DNA of 64,000 nucleotides from Mytilus californianus (taxonomy: Eukaryota > Mollusca > Bivalvia > Mytilida > Mytilidae). The DNA lies in contig NW_026262593.1 in the NCBI RefSeq assembly GCF_021869535.1, positions 53,555,318 to 53,619,317 on the forward strand. The letters run 5' to 3'. Below are positions 57,201 through 63,837 of this stretch, piece by piece. A program made the position numbers and the translations under genes. Position 1 is the stretch's first letter; the number at the start of each line of letters is the position of its first letter. Below the pieces are notes generated by a model, which was not told the origin of the DNA, made no database searches, and saw only the letters and a program-made list of their open reading frames with translations.

Positions 57201-57470
57201 TACTGTGAATTTATTTATTTTTGTGGATACCTACTGAACATAACATCTAAAATCTATAGGTACATGTGACACTAATTCCTTGATATTTGTGGCACTGTCA
57301 CTACAATTTCACCTCCCATCATCATTTAAACGTCAAAATGAAAGTCTTTTTTTTTTGTATCTATAGCCCTTCTAACATGTTTGAGATCAGAAAAAGCTAT
57401 ATCTGTTTACCTTAGCTGTTAATTTTTGTTCTTGTTCATCTACAGATGCACCCCAGTCTAAATCTGCCAT
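21170..57470 (-). CDS. DDX19: DEAD-box ATP-dependent RNA helicase DDX19/Dbp5 (spliced, 12 coding exons)
   Basis: The twelve exons join to 1527 nt, 508 residues plus TGA; all phases and GT-AG sites agree. Superfamily 2 motifs in order: Q motif GFTAPSKIQ (about 138-146), Walker [11 protein letters not shown] (163-172, Lys171), Ia as [15 protein letters not shown] (243-248), DEAD (269-272) followed by [13 protein letters not shown] (302-304), [13 protein letters not shown] (about 418-430) and [12 protein letters not shown] (452-463). PTYELA instead of [20 protein letters not shown] after DEAD, and the C-terminal [10 protein letters not shown] tail identify DDX19/Dbp5. The family remodels mRNPs at the cytoplasmic face of the nuclear pore, with Gle1 and Nup214 as partners, and also acts in translation termination. 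Human DDX19B has 479 residues. Introns total about 35 kb, largely repeats. No frameshift or internal stop was seen. Confidence 0.95.
21668..21859 (-). CDS. DDX19: DDX19 coding exon 11 (motifs V and VI)
   Basis: Encodes [20 protein letters not shown] through [20 protein letters not shown] to [15 protein letters not shown] carries the arginine finger. Acceptor TTTTTCAG, donor TTTTG|GTACGT. The upstream 7.4-kb intron holds the nested H/G/B elements and copy C. Confidence 0.97.
23150..24775 (-). mobile_element. Family A copy B, inserted in G
   Basis: Left end AATAAAATGCTCCGCTGG with the terminal hairpin and GATACGACCGCAGAGG; right end TTGCGGTCATAT. It lacks both the 35-bp and the 131-bp arrays and instead carries extra 160-bp units (23450-24660, words GGCCCCTTTTTGGCC and CAAGTTATTGTC). 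The empty site is visible elsewhere in G (22735-22760: GATAATAACAAAAAGCTGC). Confidence 0.8.
25078..26296. mobile_element. 1215-bp TA-duplicated DNA element, pogo/mariner-like
   Basis: Element 25080-26294. Ends CCGTTCCTACTCGCTTATTA and, inverted, CCGTAGAAACTCGCCTAATA. TA on both sides; the uninterrupted sister sequence at 22944-22960 reads TCTCAGTAGTTTCAGAGG, proving a TA target. No transposase frame; two subterminal ACTTATA/GACTAATAG words. Superfamily is inferred from TA and end structure. Confidence 0.75.
27225..29142 (-). mobile_element. Family A copy C
   Basis: Same ends as copy A, inverted: AATAAAATGCTCCGCAGGGC at the left and TTGCGGTCGTAT at the right. Carries a short 131-bp array (27430-28010), the 35-bp array (28085-28310), a poly-C run (28433-28448), 160-bp units and a GAC stub. 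Lies in the DDX19 intron upstream of exon 11, in sense. Confidence 0.8.
29221..29383 (-). CDS. DDX19: DDX19 coding exon 10 (RecA2)
   Basis: Encodes [20 protein letters not shown] through [20 protein letters not shown] to [11 protein letters not shown]. Includes motifs IV/IVa and most of motif V. Acceptor CTATTTTTAG, donor AAGAG|GTGGGT. A-family copy C ends only 78 bp from its 3' side. Confidence 0.97.
29384..29784. other. DDX19 intron sequence between exon 10 and E1
   Basis: Includes a minus copy of the GATGTGGTATGA-family repeat (29530-29575). Nothing else recognised. Confidence 0.3.
29785..30850 (-). mobile_element. Family E Helentron-like element, copy E1
   Basis: Left end AACAAGAAATGATT then a perfect hairpin GTAACAG-GATG-CTGTTAC and AAGTCTCCCAAACGAAG (29819-29835); the perfect inverse CTTCGTTTGGGAGACTT closes the right end (30832-30848). 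Between are about four 134-bp units (AATATATATGGTTTAGGGG) and GAG/AAT microsatellites (30763-30801). Sense to DDX19. Confidence 0.75.
31050..31185 (-). mobile_element. tRNA-derived SINE, reverse orientation
   Basis: Minus strand: A-box region followed by GTTGTGAGTTCAAACCCGAC. It sits 130 bp from DDX19 exon 9; 30851-31316 otherwise shows nothing. Confidence 0.65.
31317..31560 (-). CDS. DDX19: DDX19 coding exon 9 (SAT motif, start of RecA2)
   Basis: Encodes [20 protein letters not shown] through [19 protein letters not shown] to [17 protein letters not shown] (302-304) couples ATP hydrolysis to unwinding; the [12 protein letters not shown] block is typical of DDX19. Acceptor ATTTTTCAG, donor GTGCT|GTAAGT. 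Confidence 0.97.
31561..31794. repeat. DDX19 intron 8 with a GATG-family repeat piece
   Basis: 234-bp intron; 31608-31680 carries AAGAAGATGAGGAATGATTG and CCAATGAGACAACTCTCCACC, a copy of the dispersed family. Confidence 0.6.
31795..31972 (-). CDS. DDX19: DDX19 coding exon 8 (DEAD box)
   Basis: Encodes [20 protein letters not shown], then a stretch reaching [20 protein letters not shown] and ending in a split Arg. Contains motif Ib and the DEAD Walker B. Acceptor TATTTTACAG, donor CAGAG|GTAAGT. Confidence 0.97.
31973..32551. other. DDX19 intron sequence, unassigned
   Basis: Has reiterated AAACGGTCA / GTCCGTTTGGG words (32185-32390), perhaps a decayed repeat. Nothing coding. Confidence 0.3.
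32552..36482 (-). mobile_element. Family A copy D (largest, 3.9 kb)
   Basis: AATAAAATGCTTCGCTGGGC at the left, TTGCGGTCGTAT at the right. The 131-bp array (32760-35290) holds at least three full 523-bp higher-order units (for example ends at 33555 and 34078), followed by the 35-bp array (35370-35590), a run of A/G then C (35703-35757), 160-bp units and (GAC)n. Sense to DDX19. Confidence 0.85.
36483..37019. other. DDX19 intron sequence between copy D and E2
   Basis: AT-rich, no recognised feature. Confidence 0.3.
37020..39027 (-). mobile_element. Family E Helentron-like element, copy E2
   Basis: Same ends as E1: hairpin GTAACAG-GATG-CTGTTAC, AAGTCTCCCAAACGAAG and, at 39009-39025, its inverse. 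About eleven 134-bp units; from about 37580 two variants (ending CATCTTAGCATGAC or GTGCTTTATCATGAC) alternate, giving a 267-268-bp dimer. GAA/AAT microsatellite at 38933-38977. Confidence 0.8.
39028..40094. other. DDX19 intron sequence, unassigned
   Basis: AT-rich with a short GATG-family piece near 39880-39925. No exon seen. Confidence 0.3.
40095..40200 (-). mobile_element. Degenerate tRNA-derived SINE, reverse orientation
   Basis: Minus strand: TCTGGTCTTGTGGTAGCTTG and GGTTGTGGGTTTGATCCTC. Weaker B-box than the other copies. Confidence 0.5.
40540..40654 (-). CDS. DDX19: DDX19 coding exon 7 (motif Ia)
   Basis: Encodes [20 protein letters not shown], then [18 protein letters not shown]. Motif Ia in the DDX19-specific form PTYELA. 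Acceptor ACATTTTAG, donor AGAG|GTAATT. Intron 7 to the next exon spans 31973-40539 and contains A-family copy D and E-family copy E2. Confidence 0.96.
40762..40890. mobile_element. TA-type MITE, partial copy M4
   Basis: Starts TACTGTGGATTGATTTATTTTC and continues through GTGGATATTTGATTTTGTGG; the right end is lost. Confidence 0.6.
41052..41154 (-). CDS. DDX19: DDX19 coding exon 6 (Walker A)
   Basis: Encodes [20 protein letters not shown], then [14 protein letters not shown]. Lys171 of GTGKT is the phosphate-binding lysine. Acceptor TTATTATAG, donor CCCCAG|GTTTGT. The intron upstream of it (41155-47743) carries the F element and its 5-kb insertion. Confidence 0.96.
42936..43041. repeat. 106-bp near-perfect palindrome
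   Basis: Starts TAGAGAATTGATAAGAAGTA and ends with its inverse; the centre GCGACT-TT-AGTCGC is itself palindromic. Only about three mismatched positions. It can extrude as a cruciform. Confidence 0.9.
43345..43557. mobile_element. TA-type MITE, full-length copy M5
   Basis: CTGTGGATTCATTTATTTTC at the left, AATAATAATGAATCCACAG at the right, TA on both sides; 209 bp. The best reference copy of this family in the window. Its interior repeats TTTTCGTGGAT. Confidence 0.85.
44034..44105 (+). pseudogene. tRNA-like sequence, His-tRNA-like 5' half
   Basis: GCCGTGATCGTCTAGTCGTT resembles the 5' half of metazoan tRNA-His, and AGTTCAAACC stands at the T-loop position, but the 3' half does not pair with the acceptor stem. 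A tRNA pseudogene or SINE head rather than a working tRNA. Confidence 0.5.
44875..44965 (+). pseudogene. Second tRNA-like sequence with A and B boxes
   Basis: A-box TGGTATAGTGG (44882-44892) and B-box GAGTTCGAACCC (44941-44952) are good pol III internal promoter words, but spacing is long and the T stem does not pair. Probably tRNA-derived repeat. Confidence 0.45.
47744..47836 (-). CDS. DDX19: DDX19 coding exon 5 (Q motif)
   Basis: Encodes [20 protein letters not shown], then [11 protein letters not shown]. The Q motif (Phe139, Gln146) recognises the adenine of ATP. Acceptor ATTTTTAG, donor GACCC|GTAAGT; phase 2 at the donor. Confidence 0.95.
47901..48085. mobile_element. TA-type MITE, degenerate copy M6
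   Basis: TACTGTGGATTAATTGTTATTC at the left; interior words AAACCACGAAATCAAATATCC follow the family; right end decayed. Lies 65 bp upstream of DDX19 exon 5. Confidence 0.6.
48085..48355 (-). repeat. Dispersed GATG-family repeat, long reverse copy
   Basis: Contains TTTTCATGTCAAGGCCTTTTATAGC, TTGTTGAAGGCC and GATAGTTGTCTCATTGGCAATC in the order also seen at 51500-51820 and 61265-61785. Confidence 0.65.
48356..48862. other. DDX19 intron 4 remainder
   Basis: AT-rich, nothing recognised. Confidence 0.3.
48863..49001 (-). CDS. DDX19: DDX19 coding exon 4
   Basis: Encodes [20 protein letters not shown], then [19 protein letters not shown], which is the strongly conserved DDX19 block before the Q motif. 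Acceptor CTACATAG, donor AATTT|GTAAGT. The split Leu codon is completed by exon 5. Confidence 0.95.
49066..49225. mobile_element. TA-type MITE, degenerate copy M7
   Basis: TACCGTGGATTCATGATTATTTG then AAACCACGAAATCAAATATCC; right end decayed. The rest of the intron (49226-49559) shows nothing. Confidence 0.6.
49560..49680 (-). CDS. DDX19: DDX19 coding exon 3
   Basis: Encodes [20 protein letters not shown] and a Gly/Pro/Ser-rich continuation ending GPEDAG. Acceptor TACTACAG, donor GATGCTG|GTAAGTC. This is the variable linker between the N-terminal helix and the helicase core; such linkers are poorly conserved. Starts phase 0, ends phase 1. Confidence 0.92.
49681..50595. other. DDX19 intron 2 sequence, 3' part
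   Basis: AT-rich; short ORFs on both strands near 49843-50156 have no family resemblance. Confidence 0.3.
50596..50764 (+). repeat. Repeat matching 63838-64000 in reverse
   Basis: Shares TTTCAACCAAATTATATCTTG, CGAATGTTATATTCG, TGTCAACCT and TTTGTTTGTCATGTTTTCACC with the inverse of the window's right end. Mostly alike over about 165 bp; ends just before a SINE-like body. Confidence 0.75.
50765..51050. mobile_element. Two SINE pieces in inverted arrangement
   Basis: Plus-strand GGTTGTGAGTTCAAACTGCG (50871-50890) and, after about 60 bp, the minus-oriented B-box AGGGTTTGAACTCACAACC (50957-50975) with its A-box end near 51030. The two can pair to a hairpin. Confidence 0.65.
51051..52249. other. 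DDX19 intron sequence with a GATG-family copy
   Basis: 51500-51820 is a minus-oriented copy of the dispersed family (AAGGTCACACGATGACC, GATAGCTGTCTCAATGGCAG). The remainder is AT-rich. Confidence 0.4.
52250..52440. mobile_element. TA-type MITE, degenerate copy M8
   Basis: TTTCATTATTACTTGTGG at the left and CCTCAATCCGTGAAAATTGG at the right, with AAATCAAATATC between; ends decayed. Confidence 0.5.
52441..54397. other. DDX19 intron sequence with an H fragment
   Basis: 53310-53430 is an H-family end (GGTTAAGGCAAACTAAAGTTA ... AATGCCCCCTCC). 53085-53240 and 53445-53600 contain reiterated AAGTGCGAT / CATCGCACTTC words in opposite orientations around it, possibly the host element. No exon seen. 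Confidence 0.45.
54398..54454 (-). CDS. DDX19: DDX19 coding exon 2, 57 nt, possible cassette exon
   Basis: Encodes [19 protein letters not shown]. It is 57 nt, starts and ends in phase 0, and its donor CAGCAG|GTATTC is good, but its acceptor (TTTAAAG) is weak. Exons 1 and 3 also join in frame without it, so it could be alternatively included. The peptide continues the acidic, Gln-rich N-terminus naturally. Confidence 0.7.
54691..56647 (-). mobile_element. Family H element, complete copy H2
   Basis: Left end AATGGAGAAT, hairpin GTGTCC-CAAT-GGACAC, GATGCCCCCGC; right end GCCCCACCGCTTCGTGGGGGC then ATAAAA. The middle is about eleven units of about 160 bp (GTGACGCCACCAAAATTC, GTGGTAATAAGCATTGTG, GAGGCAAACTTAAGTTAGAG, AAAGGGGCATAACTC). 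Sense to DDX19. Confidence 0.75.
56648..57410. other. DDX19 intron 1, 5' part
   Basis: AT-rich; a weak MITE-like stretch at 57200-57300 (ATACTGTGAATTTATTTATT). Nothing else recognised. Confidence 0.3.
57411..57470 (-). CDS. DDX19: DDX19 coding exon 1 (start)
   Basis: ATG on the minus strand at 57470-57468, then [20 protein letters not shown] and donor GCTAAG|GTAAAC. The ATG lies one base inside an exon whose acceptor is a T-run ending CAG (exon top 57471), so at least one noncoding 5' exon must lie upstream. The sequence resembles the DDX19 N-terminus (a Trp followed by VDEQE). Confidence 0.9.
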
Positions 57471-57702
57471 TCTGAAAAAAAATTAAAAAGAATTGTATGA
57501 TATAAAACAAATCTGCATCAAAAACCCACTTTAAGTGTAAAATTTATCCTCACCCGAGAAAAATTGTTCAAGAAATCAGAAATTTTACATAATATAGATA
57601 TAAGAAGATGTGGTATGATATACATAAGCTCAGTAAAACAATAGACTAATTTCATATTTATTTATTGAATTTTGTCCCCAGAGTATATAAATTTTTCAAC
57701 AG

Positions 57703-57760
57703 GTTACTTACTTTGTGGTAGGACAATCTGGTACTTTTTCAAGTAAAAGCAACTAAAAGA
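57703..57760 (-). other. Candidate DDX19 5' UTR exon end
   Basis: Exon 1 has an acceptor just before its ATG, so an upstream noncoding exon is needed. A consensus donor CACAAA|GTAAGT lies on the minus strand at 57712/57711; another AAAA|GTAAGT is near 60316. Neither can be chosen without transcript data. Confidence 0.25.
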
Positions 57761-57764
57761 AGTT

Positions 57765-57890
57765 AAATCAAGCTTACAATCAGTGCAATTTGGGGGTAAA
57801 CTCAACTGTTTCCAATGATTTTGTCATTTAAAGAAAATATAATAAAATTAATTGTTTTTTCTGAAATTGCACTGATTGTAAGCTTGATTT
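57765..57890. repeat. Inverted repeat with 25-bp perfect arms
   Basis: AATCAAGCTTACAATCAGTG... at about 57766-57791 and the perfect inverse ...CACTGATTGTAAGCTTGATT at about 57865-57890, loop about 73 bp. Lies about 300 bp upstream of DDX19 exon 1. Confidence 0.85.
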
Positions 57891-58189
57891 TCCCTGGGTT
57901 GTCTAACTTAACTTCGAGTGTTCAACCCCGGCTTGTAACTTTATACGTTTCAGTTAATGTCTAAAAATGTCTATAATATTCATATTTTGACAATGTTGCT
58001 GTGTTTAACATGCATCTATAGCTAGGGTCCATTTTCAAGTTTGAAATTTGAATTAATAAAAATAATTTTAACACTAGAAAAACATTCCTCAATTCAGGGA
58101 TTGTTAAGATATTTTAGGAAATTATTCCCCATTTGACAGGTTGTCCCCAACCTGTTTAGGGGAAGCACCACTATGGCATTTATAAATTA

Positions 58190-58852
58190 TAGCAGGTTGG
58201 GAACAACCCCCCAAATGAGGAATATCCCTTAAATGAGGGACTGTCCCTGAGACAAGGGGTCGTTTTACTGTTGTAAACAAGAACAAAGAAAAACTTCGAT
58301 TTTTGAACTTAAAAAGGGAAAAATTTATTATATTTGGAACTACTTTGCTAAAGAAGGGTTCCACTTATTTTTAATAATAAGGAAGATATAGGTCCAGGAA
58401 TATTACAAAATTCTTGGACATGTTTTGATCATATAATATCAGATTATCTGGCAGATAGATGTATAGAGGGTCTCATTGGGGGGTTCTGATCCCGGATCCC
58501 GCTTACTGCTTTGTCGGATTCCCGTATCCCGCTTACACTATGTACGTAAGCAATTCTCATTTTTTTGTAATTTCCCGTGTCCCGCTAGACTTCATTTCCC
58601 GTTTTCACGGCGCAATAATTTGACTTTCACGTGTCACGCTTACAAAAAATCGGCAATCCCGTGTCACGCTTAGACCTTAATGAGACCCACTGTATAGTTC
58701 TTTGGGAAAAGTTTCTTTAAATAATATAAATATTGGCTCATTTGTACTAAAAGGTGGTTTTTACAAAAAAATATTTTTTATCACTTGAAATGTACCCCTC
58801 ATAAATGGGATAGTCATTACATTGGGGGGTTGTTCCCAACCTGTAATTGTAT
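58190..58852. mobile_element. Element with CAGGTTGGGAACAACCCCCC inverted ends, containing MITE copy 2
   Basis: Left CAGGTTGGGAACAACCCCCC (58193), right GGGGGGTTGTTCCCAACCTG (58829-58848). The same element, opposite orientation, forms 1-492. An extra AGGTTGTCCCCAACCTG word sits just outside at 58138-58155. Confidence 0.65.
58460..58697. mobile_element. MITE with 7-bp duplication, copy 2
   Basis: Element 58467-58690 (224 bp) flanked by TGTATAG at 58460-58466 and 58691-58697. Ends GGGTCTCATTGGGG and TTAATGAGACCC; interior CCCGTATCCCGCTTAC and CACGTGTCACGCTTAC words. Same family as 104-326, inverted. Confidence 0.8.
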
Positions 58853-60174
58853 AGTTCTTTGAAAAGAAAGGCAGATATATAACCCTTTATTTCGAGTTCA
58901 ATAGTTTTTGTGAGATGATAGGGGTAAGACTGGACCTTAAACTTAACTTAATGTGTAATGACCAAAGCCATAATTTATAAACTATCTATAATTGCTAACT
59001 TAGGAAACATGCAGGATTTACATTTTGTTCTGTTCAGAAAACACTGAATATTTTTTGGGGAACTTTGCTGAACAAAATATTTCGCAAACTAGAAGACAGA
59101 CAACTCAGTAATTGTCATGTCAAAATAAATTAATTACAAACGGAGAACCATACTTGATTGATATTTTTGTTTCACAACCACTTTCAATTTCTTCTATTTT
59201 CACTATGCAAATAGTTTCGAATTTTGAACGAAAAATAAGGAACTTTAAGTTTAAATTATAATATTTTAGAGAAAACATAAAAGCCAATTCATTACAACAT
59301 TTAAAGCAATTATATATGCTATAAACTGACACTTTAACAATGATATGCGAAACTCCGTTTTACAAAAATAAGGATGTGATAACTCGCCCCTAACTTAATT
59401 CGGCCTAATTTATGAGCGCCTTGGTTTCGATCGCGACCGTAATTAGCGTTTGCCATGATTATATTTCAATTGAATTAATAAAAACACATATTCGAAAATA
59501 ATTTGAAATGCTTATTAAATCAACAATAGTTTTGCATACCTGCCAACTTTTCAAATCCTTCATGGGGGATTTTAAGCCGCACAAGAGGAATTAGTGCATG
59601 TTTTATACATGTTTAAAGTATATTTAATAAGATATACTATGATATTTTTAAGGAGTATATATGTACATAAATACCATTAAACTCATTTGAATAACTATTT
59701 TGAGGTTCTAAGTTCATATGATAGAGGATTTAAATAGTCAGGTCAACCCCTGCCATGGGGATATCCCCCATGGGCGAGATAGTTGGTAGGTCTGCTTTTG
59801 AAAATCACCTCAAAATGGAAATTTAGAATACAGAAATTTCAGAGACAGTGATCAGAATATGAGCTGTCCCGATCCTGTGCTATGTAAAATGGTTAGCATT
59901 TCAATTGATAATTAGATGCCGATTCTGTTATCTTCTGTACTTTGCAAAGGGCACATGGCTAAAACTTGATATCGCTATAACTTAATGGTGTTAATCCAAT
60001 ACTAAAACCAAAATCTTGAAAGACTGTTTTCATAAAAAATAAACATACCACATCTTCTTATTTTCATATATACAAGTATTTGATCACACAATCAAGCCCG
60101 TTTTACTTTATGGTAATAAAATGTTGGACACGTTTTAACTCAAATATAGCAAGATTCAGAAACAGTATCACATC
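58853..60174. other. Region 5' of DDX19, unassigned
   Basis: AT-rich. A TGGGGGATT / CCATGGGGATATCCCCCATGG word pair near 59563 and 59753 is locally palindromic. No promoter or exon could be supported. Confidence 0.3.
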
Positions 60175-60224
60175 ATCAGATCATGGAAGTAAAATGAACC
60201 ATTATAATACTTCCATGATCAGAC
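60175..60224. repeat. Short hairpin
   Basis: GATCATGGAAGTA and TACTTCCATGATC separated by about 20 bp, perfect arms. Confidence 0.7.
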
Positions 60225-60977
60225 AAAATATGGCAACATTTAATTGTTGAAAAACTTGATGTTAAGTTTTGTATATTAAAATAAGGTCTGCTAAAACAAA
60301 ACAAAAATCTACTTACTTTTGCTGTATTGGCAAACTTGCTCTGTTCCTACGAATTTCTGATATAAAAGAAAAACATTATCTTGTATTCGAACTGGCTTGG
60401 ATTTTTTATAAAAATTGCTCTTGCTACAGAGTTATTATGATCAAACCAAGAAATCATTACGAAAGTAAAAAAATCTTCATGGCATGGATATCTTCTACGT
60501 ATATTGCAAACATTTCCGACTGTTACTAAATGGGGAGGGAAAAACAAATTAATCAAAAATTAAAGTTAACAGTCATCTGAAAGAAGGCTTTTTAAAACTA
60601 TTGGAAAATCAGATCAAAGAATATTCATAGGGGAAAATTCGTAGAGAAAAAGAAGAAAATTAGGGTCTCCAATATTGTTTTCTTTCAGCACAGCAAACAA
60701 TGAAAACTCACAGCTGTATAGAATGTATTGTAAAACTGACAAAAGGGGGTGAGAATCAAAGAATTACAAAACATAAAAAGAGGGTTAGAAACAAAGGAGA
60801 ATTACAAAACATAATCCCCCCTAAAAAAACAGGCAATATCATCGCCAAAAGAAAAACGTCGAAACAACAAACAGTCCACTAAAAAGCAATGATTTAGCTA
60901 CATATACCGTGTGTGTTCTGTCTTTTGTTAGTTGTTCGTGTGTGTTTAATGTCAATCTGATAACGGTTAATATTTAA

Positions 60978-61785
60978 GTAAGAAGATGTGGTATAATTTC
61001 AAATGAGACAACCCTCCGCCAGAGACCAAATACCATAGAAGTTAACAACTATAGGTCACCGTACGGCCTTCGACAATGAGCAAAACCCATACCGCATAGT
61101 CAGCTATATTAGGCCCCAAAATGACAAATGTCTAACAATTCAAGCATTTTTCCAACTTATTTTTATCGTGCGTTCTTATGTTGTGCTGTTACACTTTTGT
61201 CCAAGAACGATAAAGGGAGTGCTGAGCGCTCTGAATCATGTTTAAGCCAGAGATGTATACAAAATATGTCTCTGTTTAAGCCCACCACATTCTTTTTTTT
61301 GTTTGCCTGTCCAAGTCAAGAGCGTGTAATTCTGTGATTGACATTGGTCGCTGTCTGTCATATTTGTTTTTCCTTTTTTGTCTTTAAGATAAATTAGGTC
61401 ATTGGTTTTCTCCTTTGAATACTAGTAGTTTCACATTTTGCCATGCGGACCAATAATAGCTTAATATACGGTATGGTTTGCTAATTGTTAAGACCATACA
61501 GTACCCTTTAGTAAAATACGGTAAATTTCGATCGTGGATAAGTCGCATAATGATAGAAAGAGGACGGGATTGTGACTATACTACAAGGGGGTTATATCCA
61601 TAGTCATCTGTGCATTTTTCTTTAAATTTTTCATGTCGGGGCCTTTTATAGCCGACTATACGGTATGAGTTTTTTCCATTGTTGAAGGCCGTACGGTTGC
61701 TTATAATTGCGTCCATTTACTTTACTTAATTGAACTCAGGTGGATAGTTGTCTCATTGGTAATCATACCAAATCTCATATTATTA
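60978..61785. repeat. Two GATG-family repeats facing each other
   Basis: Plus copy 60978-61125 (AAGAAGATGTGGTATAATTTC, GGTCACCGTACGGCC) and minus copy 61265-61785 (AAGGCCGTACGGTTGC, GATAGTTGTCTCATTGGTAATC). Both carry the GGCC-TACGG word that confirms one family. Confidence 0.65.
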
Positions 61786-62389
61786 TACAGATATTTCATA
61801 ACGGTCAGCCAAACACTAATGGCGTAAATGCGTAAGTAAAACTTTTGAAGGATAACTCATGTTCAACGTTATTATTAGGAACCATTGGTTCAATAGCTTA
61901 ATTCCTTGTCTATCAAATTAATTGTAATAGGAAACACCATGGAATATAGTTTCAACTGGAAGATGTATAATTTATATAGGTGCTGTTGGAATGGTGCTGC
62001 ACAGAAAATAAAAGTTCACAATTGAAAAAAACTGAAGTCGTCTGTTTTACCGTAAATTTTATTTTCACTGTCTGTTTTACCATAAATCTTATTTTCACAG
62101 ACCTTTAATTTCAATTTCTAGATGTAATATGAATAATAGAAGATGTGGGTATACATCATAGCAACATAACGACAAAACCAACCAAATAAAAGATAAAATT
62201 TAGTTGCTTTTGTACAGTGCTACCTTAAATGAATTATAATAAAAAAAAATTATGAAATTCAATATAAAAAAGTAAAATAGGGCATTCTGCTAACAGTTCG
62301 TTTTATCATTGTGTGTTGTATGTCTGTGCTGTATGTTTATACCGTTTTGGCTGCTGGACCCCAATTATTGCCACTTAACCATGCAAACA

Positions 62390-62820
62390 TTCCTGTTTGG
62401 GTTTTCGTCAATATATCGGAACTAAAACAATGTAAAAAGAACTCGCTCGGGAGGTTTAGCTAGCTATAAACTTGACGAGCTTTGATATGTTTTGATTTGA
62501 TTATTAATTGTTATAATTTTCCGTGCTTTGATACCAGTATTTATGCTTTGCCTGATGTGTTTTCTGTTTTATGTGTTTTATATCTTGTGTTTATCATATA
62601 TATGTATGTCGGTTAAAAGCTCTAAATTAAGAGCTTATGTTGTATCGTTATATGTATACCCGACTTTAAATAAATCTTATATGCTGATGCTGCTTATCAT
62701 ATACCCACCAATTGTAAAATGCATGCGTTGAAGACCCATTGGTGGCCTTCGGCTGTTGTCTGCTCTTTGGTCGGGTTGTTGTCTCTTTGACATATTCCCC
62801 ATTTCCATTCTCAATTTTAT
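62390..62820 (+). repeat. Probable 3' tail of a dispersed non-LTR retroelement
   Basis: TTGAAGACCCATTGGTGGCC, GGTCGGGTTGTTGTCTCTTTG and CATATTCCCCATTTCCATTC are words I associate with retroelement tails in mussel genomes. No reverse-transcriptase frame is present, so a 5'-truncated copy is the likely reading. Confidence 0.45.
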
Positions 62821-63089
62821 GTACCCAGTCAAGAATATGACAGTTGTTTTCCTTTCATTCCGTTGGTTATGATAGAGCTGATCATTTTACTTTGACAGTT
62901 TTTTTTTTTTAACTTTTCCCCTTTTTTAAATCACCTTGGTCTTGGAGGTCGGTATATTTGTTGAAACTTTTTTAACAGAATTGAAAACAACTTTCTCGGC
63001 TTACAAGTGTCAAAGATATGTCTTTCAAACCTTGGTTATCGATAGTTCACTTACATGAAAAGTTCAACATAAATGCAGAATGGACACAA

Positions 63090-63371
63090 TTATAAAGCCC
63101 CAGAAACTATATTAAAAGAAGTACACATTGAAAAAAAGCCCACGGTATATAAAGAACGGAAGAAAGCCTCCCGGCGAACAAACCCTGTAGTGAAGATCCA
63201 ACTCGTGACAAATGGCTCATATTTTTTTCCATTTTCAGTTAAAGTATCAACGTATTTGTTCCCCCTAACAGAAGTTCCACTGGAAACTTTGTTATAGTCA
63301 ATGCCATAATCTCTCAGCATAATCTCTGTTCCTGTTTGAACAAATATTCTATACCCTTCCGTAAGGAACAA
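63090..63371 (-). other. Unassigned open reading frame, possibly part of an exon
   Basis: The minus frame includes GYRIFVQTGTEIMLRDYGID, then VRGNKYVDTLTENGKKYEPF. Composition is protein-like and the frame stays open for about 115 codons in AT-rich DNA, but there is no ATG, no clear splice pair and no family I recognise. Confidence 0.25.
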
Positions 63372-63554
63372 ATTAATACTTAAATATTTGTTCCAGTGGA
63401 AATAATATAACAGAATGTTTCTTCAACTTGGAATTTATATTATGGACTGAGGAACTTCTTTTTCATGACATCAAGTTTAACTGATTGTATTTCAGTTCTG
63501 TTATTGTATTTGTCAGTCAGTTCAATATAGATTCCATCACTGCAACAAGTGTGT

Positions 63555-63668
63555 AATGATATTTCTCCACTCGAGACAGTTAAATTTTTATATTCAAAGC
63601 CCGAGGCCGAGTTGCCGAGCTCTTTAAATAATTAAAATTTAACTGCTGAGAGTGGAGAAATATCGTAC
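63555..63668. repeat. Imperfect 30-bp inverted repeat
   Basis: ATATTTCTCCACTCGAGACA... and ...GAGAGTGGAGAAATAT, about five mismatches over 30 bp; the loop is a GCCCGAGGCCGAGTTGCCGAG core. Confidence 0.75.
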
Positions 63669-63837
63669 TAATACACGAGTTATAGTGGTGGAATCTGTTT
63701 CTCTAATGAATTTTTATCCTTCCTTTTCAAAGATTTGCAGAAAGTTGTGTAATTTATATGTGACGTCATCAGGCATGGTGGCCTTTTTTCATGACGTCAC
63801 AATAGGAGTTTCAGAAGAAATCAAGAAAATTAATTAA

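Noticed and set aside
21170-57470. DDX19 as a retrocopy or pseudogene
   Set aside because: All twelve exons have proper splice sites and phases with no stops; introns exclude a retrocopy.
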